DNA of 35,380 nucleotides from Prevotella sp. (lineage in GTDB: Bacteria > Bacteroidota > Bacteroidia > Bacteroidales > Bacteroidaceae), in contig JALFCW010000127.1 in NCBI GenBank assembly GCA_022771625.1, forward strand, positions 1-35,380, in the 5' to 3' direction. Below are positions 1 to 7,213 of this stretch, in pieces. The notes below the pieces were generated by a model, which saw nothing but the letters and a program-made list of their open reading frames with translations, had not been told where the DNA came from and searched no databases. The position numbers and the translations under genes are program-made. Numbering within the stretch: the first letter of the stretch is position 1; the number at the start of each line of letters is the position of its first letter.

Positions 1-264
1 ATGACTCTGTGCGGCGAGGTTGTAGATTTCGTTGGGTCGAACCTTGCCGATGACTCCGAGAATGCTCATTGAGTCGCCGAGGTCGGCATAATGCAGATGG
101 AAATTGGGCTTTCCCTCAAGATGCGCGATGCGCTCGCGGAAGTCAACCGACGAGCGACGGATAGTGCCGTGCACCTCATATCCTTTTTCCAACAAAAACT
201 CTGCCAAGTACGAACCGTCCTGACCTGTAACTCCAGTAATTAGTGCAACTTTTTTTTCTTTCAT
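1..264 (-). CDS. gmd: GDP-mannose 4,6-dehydratase, N-terminal part (cut by window edge)
   Basis: The 88 visible residues start [20 protein letters not shown], with the Rossmann GxxGxxG (TGVTGQDG) of extended short-chain dehydrogenases, then [11 protein letters not shown] and HYADLGDS, which are typical of Gmd, and [11 protein letters not shown] near the edge. Gmd oxidises and dehydrates GDP-D-mannose to GDP-4-keto-6-deoxymannose, the precursor of GDP-L-fucose and related deoxysugars, using NADP in the cytosol. The gene lies directly downstream of manC, which makes its substrate, with about 70 bp between them. The active-site Tyr-Lys region is outside the window, so catalytic competence cannot be checked. 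GDP-fucose synthase (fcl) would be expected next, beyond the edge. Confidence 0.93.
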   Translation of the reverse strand, partial: MKEKKVALITGVTGQDGSYLAEFLLEKGYEVHGTIRRSSVDFRERIAHLEGKPNFHLHYADLGDSMSILGVIGKVRPNEIYNLAAQSH

Positions 265-286
265 TTTCTTATATTTATATAAAAAT

Positions 287-334
287 GTGTGATTATTCAA
301 ATATCTATACAACGACGTGTGATTATTCAAATAT
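287..334. repeat. Two 18-bp direct repeats between manC and gmd
   Basis: The 18-mer gtgtgattattcaaatat occurs at 287-304 and again at 317-334, a 30-bp period. The second copy ends one base before the manC stop codon. It could be a protein-binding site or a slippage product inside the operon. No hairpin is evident. Confidence 0.6.
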
Positions 335-1405
335 TTATGCCTCACCCGTAAATTGTTTTATTCTCTGTTCCTCCGATAGTTGGCAGATGAGTAGCGTGTT
401 GTCGTTTTCAGCCACGATATATCCGTTGAGTCCCTGCACTATCACCTTTTTCTCCTGTGTAGTGTGAATGATACAGTTGTTTGTTTCAAACACATTGATT
501 TCGTTGCCAATACAACTGTTGCCATAAAGGTCTTTTTTGGTGTTGGCGAGCAGTGAGCCCCAAGTTCCGAGGTCGCTCCATCCGAAGTCGGCTGGGCAAA
601 CGAATATTTCCTCCGCCTTCTCCATGATGGCATAATCCACCGAAATACTTTTACATTCGGGGAATTTCTCGTCAATCATGGCTTGCTCCTTGTCGGTGCC
701 ATAGATAGGCAGCATGCCCTCGAACACCTTAGATATAGCCGGCTGATAAACTCTGAATGCGTTGACGATAGTGCTTACGTTCCAAATGAATATTCCAGCG
801 TTCCAGAAGTAGTTGTTCTTCGAGATATATTGCTTGGCAGTGTCGATGTCGGGTTTTTCGCGGAATGAATAAACCCTGAATATTTCCTTGTTGCGCAGCG
901 AACTACTAGATAGGTCGGCCTGGATGTATCCATATCCCGTCTCAGGTCGTGTCGGTTTCATTCCCAATGTGACGATTGCGTCCGAATCCATTGTGAAGTC
1001 GAGGCATGACTTGATCACACGTCTGAACTCCTCGGTGTTGGTGACAATATGGTCGCTTGGAGTTACCACGATGTTAGCCTTTGGGTCTTTCGACTTGATT
1101 TTCCAACTTACATAAGCAATGCAAGGAGCAGTGTTGCGCCTGCATGGCTCGCAGAGGATGTTTCCAACGGGCAATTCCGGCAGTTGTTCCCTCACGAGAT
1201 CGATATAAGCTTTGTTGGTGACTACCCAGACGTTTTCAGTTTTGCAAATATCACCAAAACGCTCAACAGTCAGTTGTAGCAACGATTTTCCCACTCCGAG
1301 GACGTCGATAAACTGCTTGGGCTTTTCTACAGTGCTCATCGGCCAGAATCGGCTTCCCACGCCGCCTGCCATGATGACAAGATGGTTGTTTCTGCTGCTT
1401 ACCAT
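335..1405 (-). CDS. manC: Mannose-1-phosphate guanylyltransferase
   Basis: This 356-residue protein makes GDP-mannose from mannose-1-phosphate and GTP. The N-terminal nucleotidyltransferase signature [14 protein letters not shown]...EKPKQF (about residues 12-32) is intact. [31 protein letters not shown] and the later [10 protein letters not shown] and FGWSDLGTW motifs follow in the family order. It is a short, monofunctional form, because the C-terminal phosphomannose isomerase (type II PMI) cupin of bifunctional ManC/AlgA is absent. It sits 13 bp downstream of the dedA stop and immediately upstream of gmd, so the two sugar genes probably share one transcript. Start ATG reads [15 protein letters not shown]; nothing appears truncated. 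Confidence 0.95.
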   Translation of the reverse strand: MVSSRNNHLVIMAGGVGSRFWPMSTVEKPKQFIDVLGVGKSLLQLTVERFGDICKTENVWVVTNKAYIDLVREQLPELPVGNILCEPCRRNTAPCIAYVSWKIKSKDPKANIVVTPSDHIVTNTEEFRRVIKSCLDFTMDSDAIVTLGMKPTRPETGYGYIQADLSSSSLRNKEIFRVYSFREKPDIDTAKQYISKNNYFWNAGIFIWNVSTIVNAFRVYQPAISKVFEGMLPIYGTDKEQAMIDEKFPECKSISVDYAIMEKAEEIFVCPADFGWSDLGTWGSLLANTKKDLYGNSCIGNEINVFETNNCIIHTTQEKKVIVQGLNGYIVAENDNTLLICQLSEEQRIKQFTGEA

Positions 1406-1418
1406 AATAAATAATAAA

Positions 1419-2033
1419 TTAGTGTTTTTTAAATTTTTTGAATGCGAAATACACAGCCGCCACTACGACGAGCGCCACGATTACGATTTTGATATAATCG
1501 GAATATTCTGTGATTTTTGCTTCGAGTTGGCTTTCCGGCACAATTGAGTGAAGATACCATCCGAGAGCTGCAAGAATAGAGTTCCACACTCCAGCTCCGA
1601 TAGTTGTATAGAGGATGAACTTGCCGAAGTTCATTTTGGCGAGTCCGGCCGGCACCGAGATAAGTTGCCTGATCACAGGCAGCAGTCGGCCGGTGAGAGT
1701 AGCCACCACACCATGGTCGGCAAAATATTTTTCGCTTCTCTGCACCTTTTCCTCGTTGAGCAGGCACATTCTGCCCCATTTGCTGCGTGCGAAACTATAA
1801 ATCAGCGGTCGGCCGAGATAATAAGCAGCCGCATAGTTTATGATAGCACCGAGATCGGCACCGATAGTGGCAAACAATACCACGAGAAACACGTTTTGAT
1901 ATCCGGCTGCTGCGTGATAGGCGGCAGGTGCCACAACCACTTCCGACGGAAACGGGATAACCGTGCTCTCTATCAGCATCAGTAGCAGTATCGTGCCGTA
2001 GTTTAAGTTGCTTAAAAGTGATGATAAATTCAT
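1419..2033 (-). CDS. DedA/SNARE-associated family membrane protein
   Basis: This 204-residue multipass inner-membrane protein is of the DedA (VTT) family. Family hallmarks are ESTVIPFPSEVVVAPAAY near the N terminus, the re-entrant segment, and GRLLPVIRQLISVPAGLA around residues 115-135 with the two conserved arginines. The C terminus is hydrophobic and ends in a basic tail FKKFKKH. DedA proteins support envelope homeostasis, and some members flip undecaprenyl phosphate or phospholipids; which substrate applies here is unknown. The start overlaps the stop of the upstream TPR gene as ATGA, indicating translational coupling. Co-transcription with GDP-sugar genes would fit a role in lipid-carrier recycling, but this is inference. 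Confidence 0.9.
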   Translation of the reverse strand: MNLSSLLSNLNYGTILLLMLIESTVIPFPSEVVVAPAAYHAAAGYQNVFLVVLFATIGADLGAIINYAAAYYLGRPLIYSFARSKWGRMCLLNEEKVQRSEKYFADHGVVATLTGRLLPVIRQLISVPAGLAKMNFGKFILYTTIGAGVWNSILAALGWYLHSIVPESQLEAKITEYSDYIKIVIVALVVVAAVYFAFKKFKKH

Positions 2034-3472
2034 TTGAGTTTTAAATTTTTAATCATTTCACAAAATTCCTCATTATTCATTCCTGAAGGGAAGAAATTTC
2101 CGAAGATAGTTTCCACCTCTTTAGGATTCAGTTGGCATGCCTTTTTCAGGCATTTCGTTCCCTTGTCGATGTCCTTAGTCTTGAAATAGCTTGCCGCTGC
2201 GTATGCATATCCGACGTCCCATCCCTCGGGGATTACCCTTATGAGTTTTCTGTAATAAGTCAAAACCATGTCATATAGTTCATGGTCGAAGAGCGACACC
2301 ATAATCTTGAAGATGATTTCCGGATTGCGATTTGATTTTTTCGTAGCTTTTTCAAAATATTTCAATCCTTCTTCGGGTTGGTCGTTCATCATGTAAATAT
2401 GGCCTCGTAGCACATATCGTTGAGCTTGCGTGTAAGGCGAGTCGTCGATATAAGGTGAGAACATTTCCGATTTGTCAAGATGTTGCAGGGCTTTGTCGAT
2501 ATCTCCTCTGCTGCTGTATATGAATGCCAAGTCGTCGGATGCCTGTGCGATCACCATTGCGTCGTCATCGCCGTGCTCCAAAGCCATGTTGAGATATTTC
2601 TCAGCCTCGTCGGCTTTGTCTAATTGCACCAGGCACGTGCCTATTTCCAATTCCGCCTTGGCGCAATTGGGCATTCTCTTCAAGAATTTCTCAAACGTCT
2701 CCGTAGCGCCTTCCATGTCGCCTTGTCCCACCAGTGCCTTTGCCAGGCACCATAGTCCGTCGGTGTTGTTGGGATAAATGGCCAATGAGTATTCAGCACA
2801 GTTGCGACATTCGTCGAAGTCGTTTCTGCACAGATGTATTATACCCAGAGTGTTCCAATATCGATAGATGAAAGGATTCTTGTCGATGAGCGTTTCCAAT
2901 ATCTTTGCAGCCTCGTCGTATTCGCTTCTGTTGCACAGAATGCGCGAGATGAGTTCAAGCCTTTCCTTGTTCTCTTTGTCTTCCATCTTGTCGAGCCATT
3001 TTTCTCCAAGATCAATAGCGTTGTAGTCAACATAAAGCGCGCCGATATCGAGCAAGAAGTTTTCCTTGTCTTCTCTGTCCTCGATAGTTTTAAATGCTTC
3101 CTTTATCATTTTCTCCGACTCCTCATAGTTCATCTGGGCTATCTCCAGCTCGGTTCTGAGATAGAAATAGTCGATGTCGCTTTTGTCGTCGATGGCTTCG
3201 CATTGGGCTTTCGCCTCGTCGATATTGTCGTTGGCGATGGCCTGCCTTGCCTTGAAGACGTGCGGACCGATGGCTCCGGGATATAGCGACAATGCATAGT
3301 CGGCCATAGCGTTGGCATCATCAATCCGCCCGTCATAGTTGTAGAAGTCGATGATGTCGGTCATGTCGTCGATGTCCATAAACACCGTCTTTCCCGTCTT
3401 CATCGCCTCCTCGTATGCTTTAAGATTCCTTTTGAAGTCTTCTCTTTGGAATAGCTCCTCGTTGATGTGCAT
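2030..3472 (-). CDS. Tetratricopeptide-repeat protein, cytoplasmic
   Basis: This 480-residue acidic protein has no signal peptide or membrane segment and consists almost wholly of TPR-like helical repeats. Clear units include IYRYWNTLGIIHLCRNDFDE, TDGLWCLAKALVGQGDMEGA, AKAELEIGTCLVQLDKADEA and DDLAFIYSSRGDIDKALQHL. Similar TPR proteins are common in Bacteroidota and act as scaffolds; no enzymatic motif is present. The ATG follows the glnS stop without a gap (TAA then ATG), and the stop overlaps the dedA start, so expression should be coupled to both neighbours. The specific partner is unknown. Confidence 0.8.
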   Translation of the reverse strand: MHINEELFQREDFKRNLKAYEEAMKTGKTVFMDIDDMTDIIDFYNYDGRIDDANAMADYALSLYPGAIGPHVFKARQAIANDNIDEAKAQCEAIDDKSDIDYFYLRTELEIAQMNYEESEKMIKEAFKTIEDREDKENFLLDIGALYVDYNAIDLGEKWLDKMEDKENKERLELISRILCNRSEYDEAAKILETLIDKNPFIYRYWNTLGIIHLCRNDFDECRNCAEYSLAIYPNNTDGLWCLAKALVGQGDMEGATETFEKFLKRMPNCAKAELEIGTCLVQLDKADEAEKYLNMALEHGDDDAMVIAQASDDLAFIYSSRGDIDKALQHLDKSEMFSPYIDDSPYTQAQRYVLRGHIYMMNDQPEEGLKYFEKATKKSNRNPEIIFKIMVSLFDHELYDMVLTYYRKLIRVIPEGWDVGYAYAAASYFKTKDIDKGTKCLKKACQLNPKEVETIFGNFFPSGMNNEEFCEMIKNLKLK

Positions 3473-5188
3473 TTACTTATTTATTTTTGCCCATGTGTCC
3501 TTGAGTCCCACTGTCTTGTTGAATACAAGATGATCGGGTTTGGAGTCGAGATCGGGCGTGAAATATCCTATTCTTTGGAATTGCAGGAAGTCGCCGGGCT
3601 TGCATGTGGTGACGAAATCCTCCACATAGCAATTGTCGAGCACAGTGAGCGACTCAGGGTTGAGCAACTCGCGGAAGTCGCGCTCGTCGGCGGCAGGATT
3701 TTCGATGGTGAAGAGTCGGTCGTAGAGTCTCACCTCCGCCTTGTGGCAGTGGTCGCAGCTCACCCAGTGGAGAGTGCCCTTCACCTTACGGTTGGCGCCT
3801 TCCATTCCGCTCTTGCTCATCGGGTCGTATTCGGCGTATATCTCCACCACATTTCCCTCGTCGTCCTTTTTGCATCCAGTGCATGTGATGATGTATGCGT
3901 TCTTCAGTCTCACCTCCTTGCCAGGAGTCATGCGGAAGAATTTCTTCGGAGCGTCCTCCATGAAGTCGTCGCGCTCAATCCACAGGTTGCGGCTGAAGGT
4001 GATGGTGTGCTTTCCGTCGGCCTCGTTTTCAGGATTGTTGATAGCCTCCATCTCCTCGGTTTGTCCCTCGGGATAGTTGGTGATGACGAGTTTCACGGGA
4101 TTGAGCACAGCCGACACTCTCAGTGAGCGCTTGTTGAGGTCGTCGCGCACGGCAGCCTCGAGCAGAGCGTAGTCGTTGAGCGCGTCGAATTTGGTGTATC
4201 CTATCGAGTTGATAAACTGTCGGATGCTCTCGGCCGAGTATCCGCGTCGGCGCATACCGCAAACGGTCGGCATTCGTGGGTCGTCCCATCCGCTCACCAG
4301 TTTCTCGTCCACGAGAGTGTGCAGTTTTCTCTTGCTCATCACGGTGTATGTGAGGTTGAGTCGGTTAAACTCAATCTGCCTTGGTCTGTAGTCGGCACCG
4401 AGCTTTGCCTCTGAGTCGTATTCCTTGAGGAAATCCACGAATTTGTCGTAGAGTGGGCGATGGGGCACAAACTCGAGAGTGCAGATAGAGTGGGTGACAC
4501 CCTCGAAATAGTCGCTCTGTCCGTGAGCGAAGTCATACATCGGATAGGCATGCCATTGGGTGCCTGTGCGATGATGAGGAGTATGGATGATGCGATACAT
4601 CACCGGGTCGCGGAAGTGCATGTTGGGATTGGCCATGTCGAGCTTTGCCCTGAGCACCATCGAGCCTTCTACTGCCTCGGGAGTGTTCATCTTCTCGAAG
4701 AGGGCGAGGTTTTCCTCAATGGGTCGGTCGCGATATGGGCTTGCCTGTCCAGGTGTTGTCGGCGTACCTTTCTGCTCGGCAATCTGCTCCGATGTCTGCT
4801 CGTCGATATATGCCATTCCCTTCTTGATCATCCACACGGCGAAGTCCCATAGCTGCTGGAAATAGTCGCTGGCGTAATATACGTTGCCCCATTTGAATCC
4901 GAGCCATTGTATGTCGTTGAGGATAGAGTCAACATATTCAGTATCTTCCTTCGAGGGATTTGTGTCGTCAAATCTCAGGTTGCACACGCCGCCATATCTC
5001 TCAGCGACGCCAAAGTCCATGCAGATGGCCTTGGCATGTCCGATGTGAATATATCCGTTGGGCTCTGGCGGGAATCGTGTTTGGATTCTGCCACCGTTTT
5101 TACCCTCGGCCAAGTCGGCCTCAACCATCTGTTCCACGAAGCTCAAGCTTTTCTTCTCTTCGTTTTCTTCAATCTTCTTTTCTGTCAT
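3473..5188 (-). CDS. glnS: Glutaminyl-tRNA synthetase
   Basis: This class I synthetase of 571 residues charges tRNA-Gln directly. The HIGH motif is in PPEPNGYIHIGHAKAI (about residues 40-55), followed by GVCNLRFDDTNP and, further on, the KMSKS-type loop in TVMSKRKL and the DDPRMPT motif characteristic of GlnRS. The C-terminal beta-barrel anticodon-binding domain is present through to the normal end. A well-formed promoter sits upstream at 5217-5248. It is the first gene of the minus-strand operon leading into the TPR, dedA, manC and gmd genes. Confidence 0.97.
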   Translation of the reverse strand: MTEKKIEENEEKKSLSFVEQMVEADLAEGKNGGRIQTRFPPEPNGYIHIGHAKAICMDFGVAERYGGVCNLRFDDTNPSKEDTEYVDSILNDIQWLGFKWGNVYYASDYFQQLWDFAVWMIKKGMAYIDEQTSEQIAEQKGTPTTPGQASPYRDRPIEENLALFEKMNTPEAVEGSMVLRAKLDMANPNMHFRDPVMYRIIHTPHHRTGTQWHAYPMYDFAHGQSDYFEGVTHSICTLEFVPHRPLYDKFVDFLKEYDSEAKLGADYRPRQIEFNRLNLTYTVMSKRKLHTLVDEKLVSGWDDPRMPTVCGMRRRGYSAESIRQFINSIGYTKFDALNDYALLEAAVRDDLNKRSLRVSAVLNPVKLVITNYPEGQTEEMEAINNPENEADGKHTITFSRNLWIERDDFMEDAPKKFFRMTPGKEVRLKNAYIITCTGCKKDDEGNVVEIYAEYDPMSKSGMEGANRKVKGTLHWVSCDHCHKAEVRLYDRLFTIENPAADERDFRELLNPESLTVLDNCYVEDFVTTCKPGDFLQFQRIGYFTPDLDSKPDHLVFNKTVGLKDTWAKINK

Positions 5189-5216
5189 ATTTGTGTGTTC
5201 TTTATCATTTTTGGTG

Positions 5217-5248
5217 CAAAGATAATGTATTTAATCGATATCTCCAAA
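5217..5248 (-). promoter_or_regulatory. Bacteroidota-type promoter of the glnS operon
   Basis: On the minus strand TTTG (5245-5248) is followed by a 20-bp spacer and TATCTTTG (5217-5224), matching the TTTG/TAnnTTTG consensus of the Bacteroidota primary sigma factor. It lies about 30 bp upstream of the glnS ATG. Confidence 0.8.
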
Positions 5249-5281
5249 TAAATTCCCTATTTTTTTATAATGTATATGAAA

Positions 5282-5719
5282 TTATTGTTTTACTCGACTT
5301 TTTTCGTCTTTTCGCTGAAATTCCACTGTCACCAGGATCGTCTCGTCCTTATGCTCCTCGATGAGCAGGATGAGGCGGTTCAGGGCGTCGCGCGAGTGGG
5401 TGAGTACGCTCGGGAATGTGCGAGTTCCGATGAGAATACACCCGCTTGAATTGCGCACACTGTTGCCGACGTGAATCATTATGCCCGTGAAATGTGGCAC
5501 GTTCTGTAGAAACGGCATTTGGGTTTTGAATTTCGTACTGAATCTCATTTCCAACTTGTATGTGCCTTCGGGGATGGCGGTTTTTCCCGCCACCTTTTCC
5601 TCTTTGCTCCAGTCGATTGCCCTCGGTTCGAGGGTATCGGCGAAGTACCAGTCGTCAACATACATTTTTCCGGCAGTATATGTATTGCCTTTAATCTCTC
5701 TTTTTATTACAATTTTCAT
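5282..5719 (-). CDS. DUF5675 family protein
   Basis: This 145-residue protein has no signal peptide. Its features match the DUF5675 family: TLEPRAIDW, the AIPEGTYKL turn, IMIHVGNS and the Cys-containing SSGCILIGT. The His...Ser-Gly-Cys arrangement recalls the catalytic H...SHGC region of L,D-transpeptidases, but an enzymatic role is not established. Family members tend to occur in phage-like or small accessory loci of Bacteroidota, and this copy stands alone between glnS and a repeat-rich stretch. No clear promoter was found upstream. Confidence 0.7.
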   Translation of the reverse strand: MKIVIKREIKGNTYTAGKMYVDDWYFADTLEPRAIDWSKEEKVAGKTAIPEGTYKLEMRFSTKFKTQMPFLQNVPHFTGIMIHVGNSVRNSSGCILIGTRTFPSVLTHSRDALNRLILLIEEHKDETILVTVEFQRKDEKSRVKQ

Positions 5720-5812
5720 AGTTTATATATATATACGGGTTCAAAATAAAACAGTCATCTGTCACTACTTTCATCCACAAATTTCTTTTGTTGTCCACAG
5801 ATGTTTTTGTTG

Positions 5813-6271
5813 CCCACAGATTATCACAGATTTACACAGATTATTAAATATCAAAGATATTTTGATTATCACAGATTTTTCTTTTTTGGGCACGGAAATC
5901 CACGGCTTTATTTTATAAAGACACGGCTTGGCTCCGCCTTGGTATTTTCCACGGCACTTCGTGATTACGGCTTGCTTCGCAAGTTCACGGCTTAGTATGC
6001 TTTGTAGGCGGGTCGCAGCTTAGTTTGCCTTCCACGCGGCCTATGCGCACGTGTCTATACTTTAGTATAACCTTAATGCAAATAAAGCCATTCCCATCGT
6101 GCAGCCAGCCGTGTCTTTTTTAAAAGCCGTGTCCATCCGTGCCTAAAAAATAAATCAATAATCATCCTAATCAGAGTCTTTGGCTCTTAATCTGTGCCAA
6201 TCTGTGTTAATCTGTGGTCTATAAAAACATCTGTGGTCTGACTTCTTTTGTCCACAGATTATCACAGATTT
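5813..6271. repeat. Composite intergenic repeat block, inverted copy of 33.3-33.7 kb
   Basis: This gene-free stretch is a mosaic of short motifs: several cacagattatcacagattt units, the palindrome aatatcaaagatatt, cacggcttgcttcgcaag, ctatactttagtata, and cctaatcagag...ctctta. Read on the minus strand, the order and spacing reproduce the block at 33312-33735, with scattered substitutions and one stretch near 5990-6050 that differs. No coding potential is visible. Units of this kind are common intergenic repeats in Prevotella-like genomes; function is unknown. Confidence 0.85.
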
Positions 6272-6435
6272 CATTCTTCATACTTCATTTAAAACGTTCC
6301 TCTTCCCACACGTCTCAGGTTATTTTCTCCAACGTCTGCGATTTTGAGTCCCAACGTTACAGATTCTCGTTAAATGGTATTACCTTTGCACACATAATTA
6401 TCACATCAATAACAAAATCAAATCCCAATACCAAT

Positions 6436-6642
6436 ATGATCTATACAACAAAAAAAGAGCTCGCCCAGGCATATTGTCCTGACATCGACTACACCGCAGC
6501 ATTGAAAAAGCTAAATCATTGGATTCGTACCAACACCGAACTCTCGGCACGTCTCGTCGCCACGGGTTACATCACCACACAACGCCGTTTCACTCCACAG
6601 CAAGTGAAGCTACTCTATCACTACCTCGGAGAACCGTTTTAG
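6436..6642 (+). CDS. DUF4248 family small protein
   Basis: This 68-residue protein begins MIYTTKKELAQAYCPDIDY and continues with LKKLNHWIRTNTELSARL and RRFTPQQVKLLYHYLG, which fits the DUF4248 family of Bacteroidota. It looks helical with a possible helix-turn-helix-like C terminus, so DNA binding is conceivable but unproven. The frame stays open further upstream, but the residues before this Met are unlike the family and a promoter -7 box (taccTTTG, near 6390) lies inside that extension, so the ATG at 6436 is preferred. DUF4248 genes commonly sit beside VirE/primase-like, HU-like and amidase genes; only a DUF5675 gene is nearby here, suggesting a reduced locus. Confidence 0.72.
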   Translation: MIYTTKKELAQAYCPDIDYTAALKKLNHWIRTNTELSARLVATGYITTQRRFTPQQVKLLYHYLGEPF

Positions 6643-6669
6643 CTCTCTGAGGCAATACCTCAAAACTCA

Positions 6670-6888
6670 TTTTGTCATTTTGTCATTTGTCATTTTGTCA
6701 CGAATAAGCATTTTTAGCCCAAAAAAGATAAATATAAAAAACTCATTAGAAATTATTATATTATATATTATATTATAATATAATATATAATATAATAATT
6801 ATAATAACGAATTACAATAATGTAAGTCTCTATCATTAAGAATCAAAAAATGCTTATTCGTGACAAAATGACAAAATGACAATGACAT
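6670..6888. repeat. Large nested inverted repeat
   Basis: The left arm (about 6670-6715) contains gtcattttgtcacgaataag followed by catttt. The right arm (about 6845-6888) is its reverse complement, with attcgtgacaaaatgacaaa. The arms are centred near 6780 and enclose the 50-bp palindrome at 6751-6800. The structure fills the space between the DUF4248 gene and the small open frame at 6876. Confidence 0.85.
6751..6800. repeat. Perfect 50-bp A/T palindrome
   Basis: All 50 bases are A or T and the sequence equals its own reverse complement; it starts aattattata and ends tataataatt with no loop. It could extrude as a cruciform. It is a hairpin without a T-tract of ordinary terminator type. Confidence 0.95.
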
Positions 6889-7109
6889 TTTTTTATTCGT
6901 ATTGTTCTTCTTCTTTCTTTATTTACTCTATCCTTTTCTTCCATTACTCTCTTTACCATCAGACTTTAATGCTGCCAGATGATATGCTTGAACATCTGCA
7001 GGCACTCCTTGCAGAACATCCAATTATTGACATCCTCCATTGCATTTTTGGTGGCACCCTTTTTGTATGTTTATGCCTTTGGGGGATTTTCTTGTATATG
7101 AAAAGATAA
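6876..7109 (+). CDS. Possible small membrane protein, uncharacterised
   Basis: An open frame of 77 codons. The first third is rich in Phe, Ser and Tyr and starts inside the right arm of the inverted repeat, which argues against translation from there. A start at 6969 would give a 46-residue product beginning MLPDDMLEHLQALLAEHP and ending in one membrane span, IFGGTLFVCLCLWGIFLYM, with a KR tail. No family was recognised. It may be spurious; the amphipathic helix plus single span is the only support. Confidence 0.3.
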   Translation: MTMTFFYSYCSSSFFIYSILFFHYSLYHQTLMLPDDMLEHLQALLAEHPIIDILHCIFGGTLFVCLCLWGIFLYMKR

Positions 7110-7125
7110 AAAATCAAAAAAATGT

Positions 7126-7156
7126 TTTGTTGTTTCCGAATTTTTTACTACTTTTG
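7126..7156 (+). promoter_or_regulatory. Promoter of the tandem sensor kinase
   Basis: TTTG at 7126-7129, a 19-bp spacer and TACTTTTG at 7149-7156 match the Bacteroidota consensus. The 7214 start codon is 57 bp downstream. Confidence 0.8.
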
Positions 7157-7213
7157 CAGCCATAAACGAACATAATTATACGCCTTATTAAGGAAAGAGA
7201 GATAAAAATCTAA

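Noticed and set aside
3467..4126. 219-codon plus-strand frame opposite glnS
   Set aside because: It lies fully antisense to the conserved C-terminal half of glnS and has no family features.
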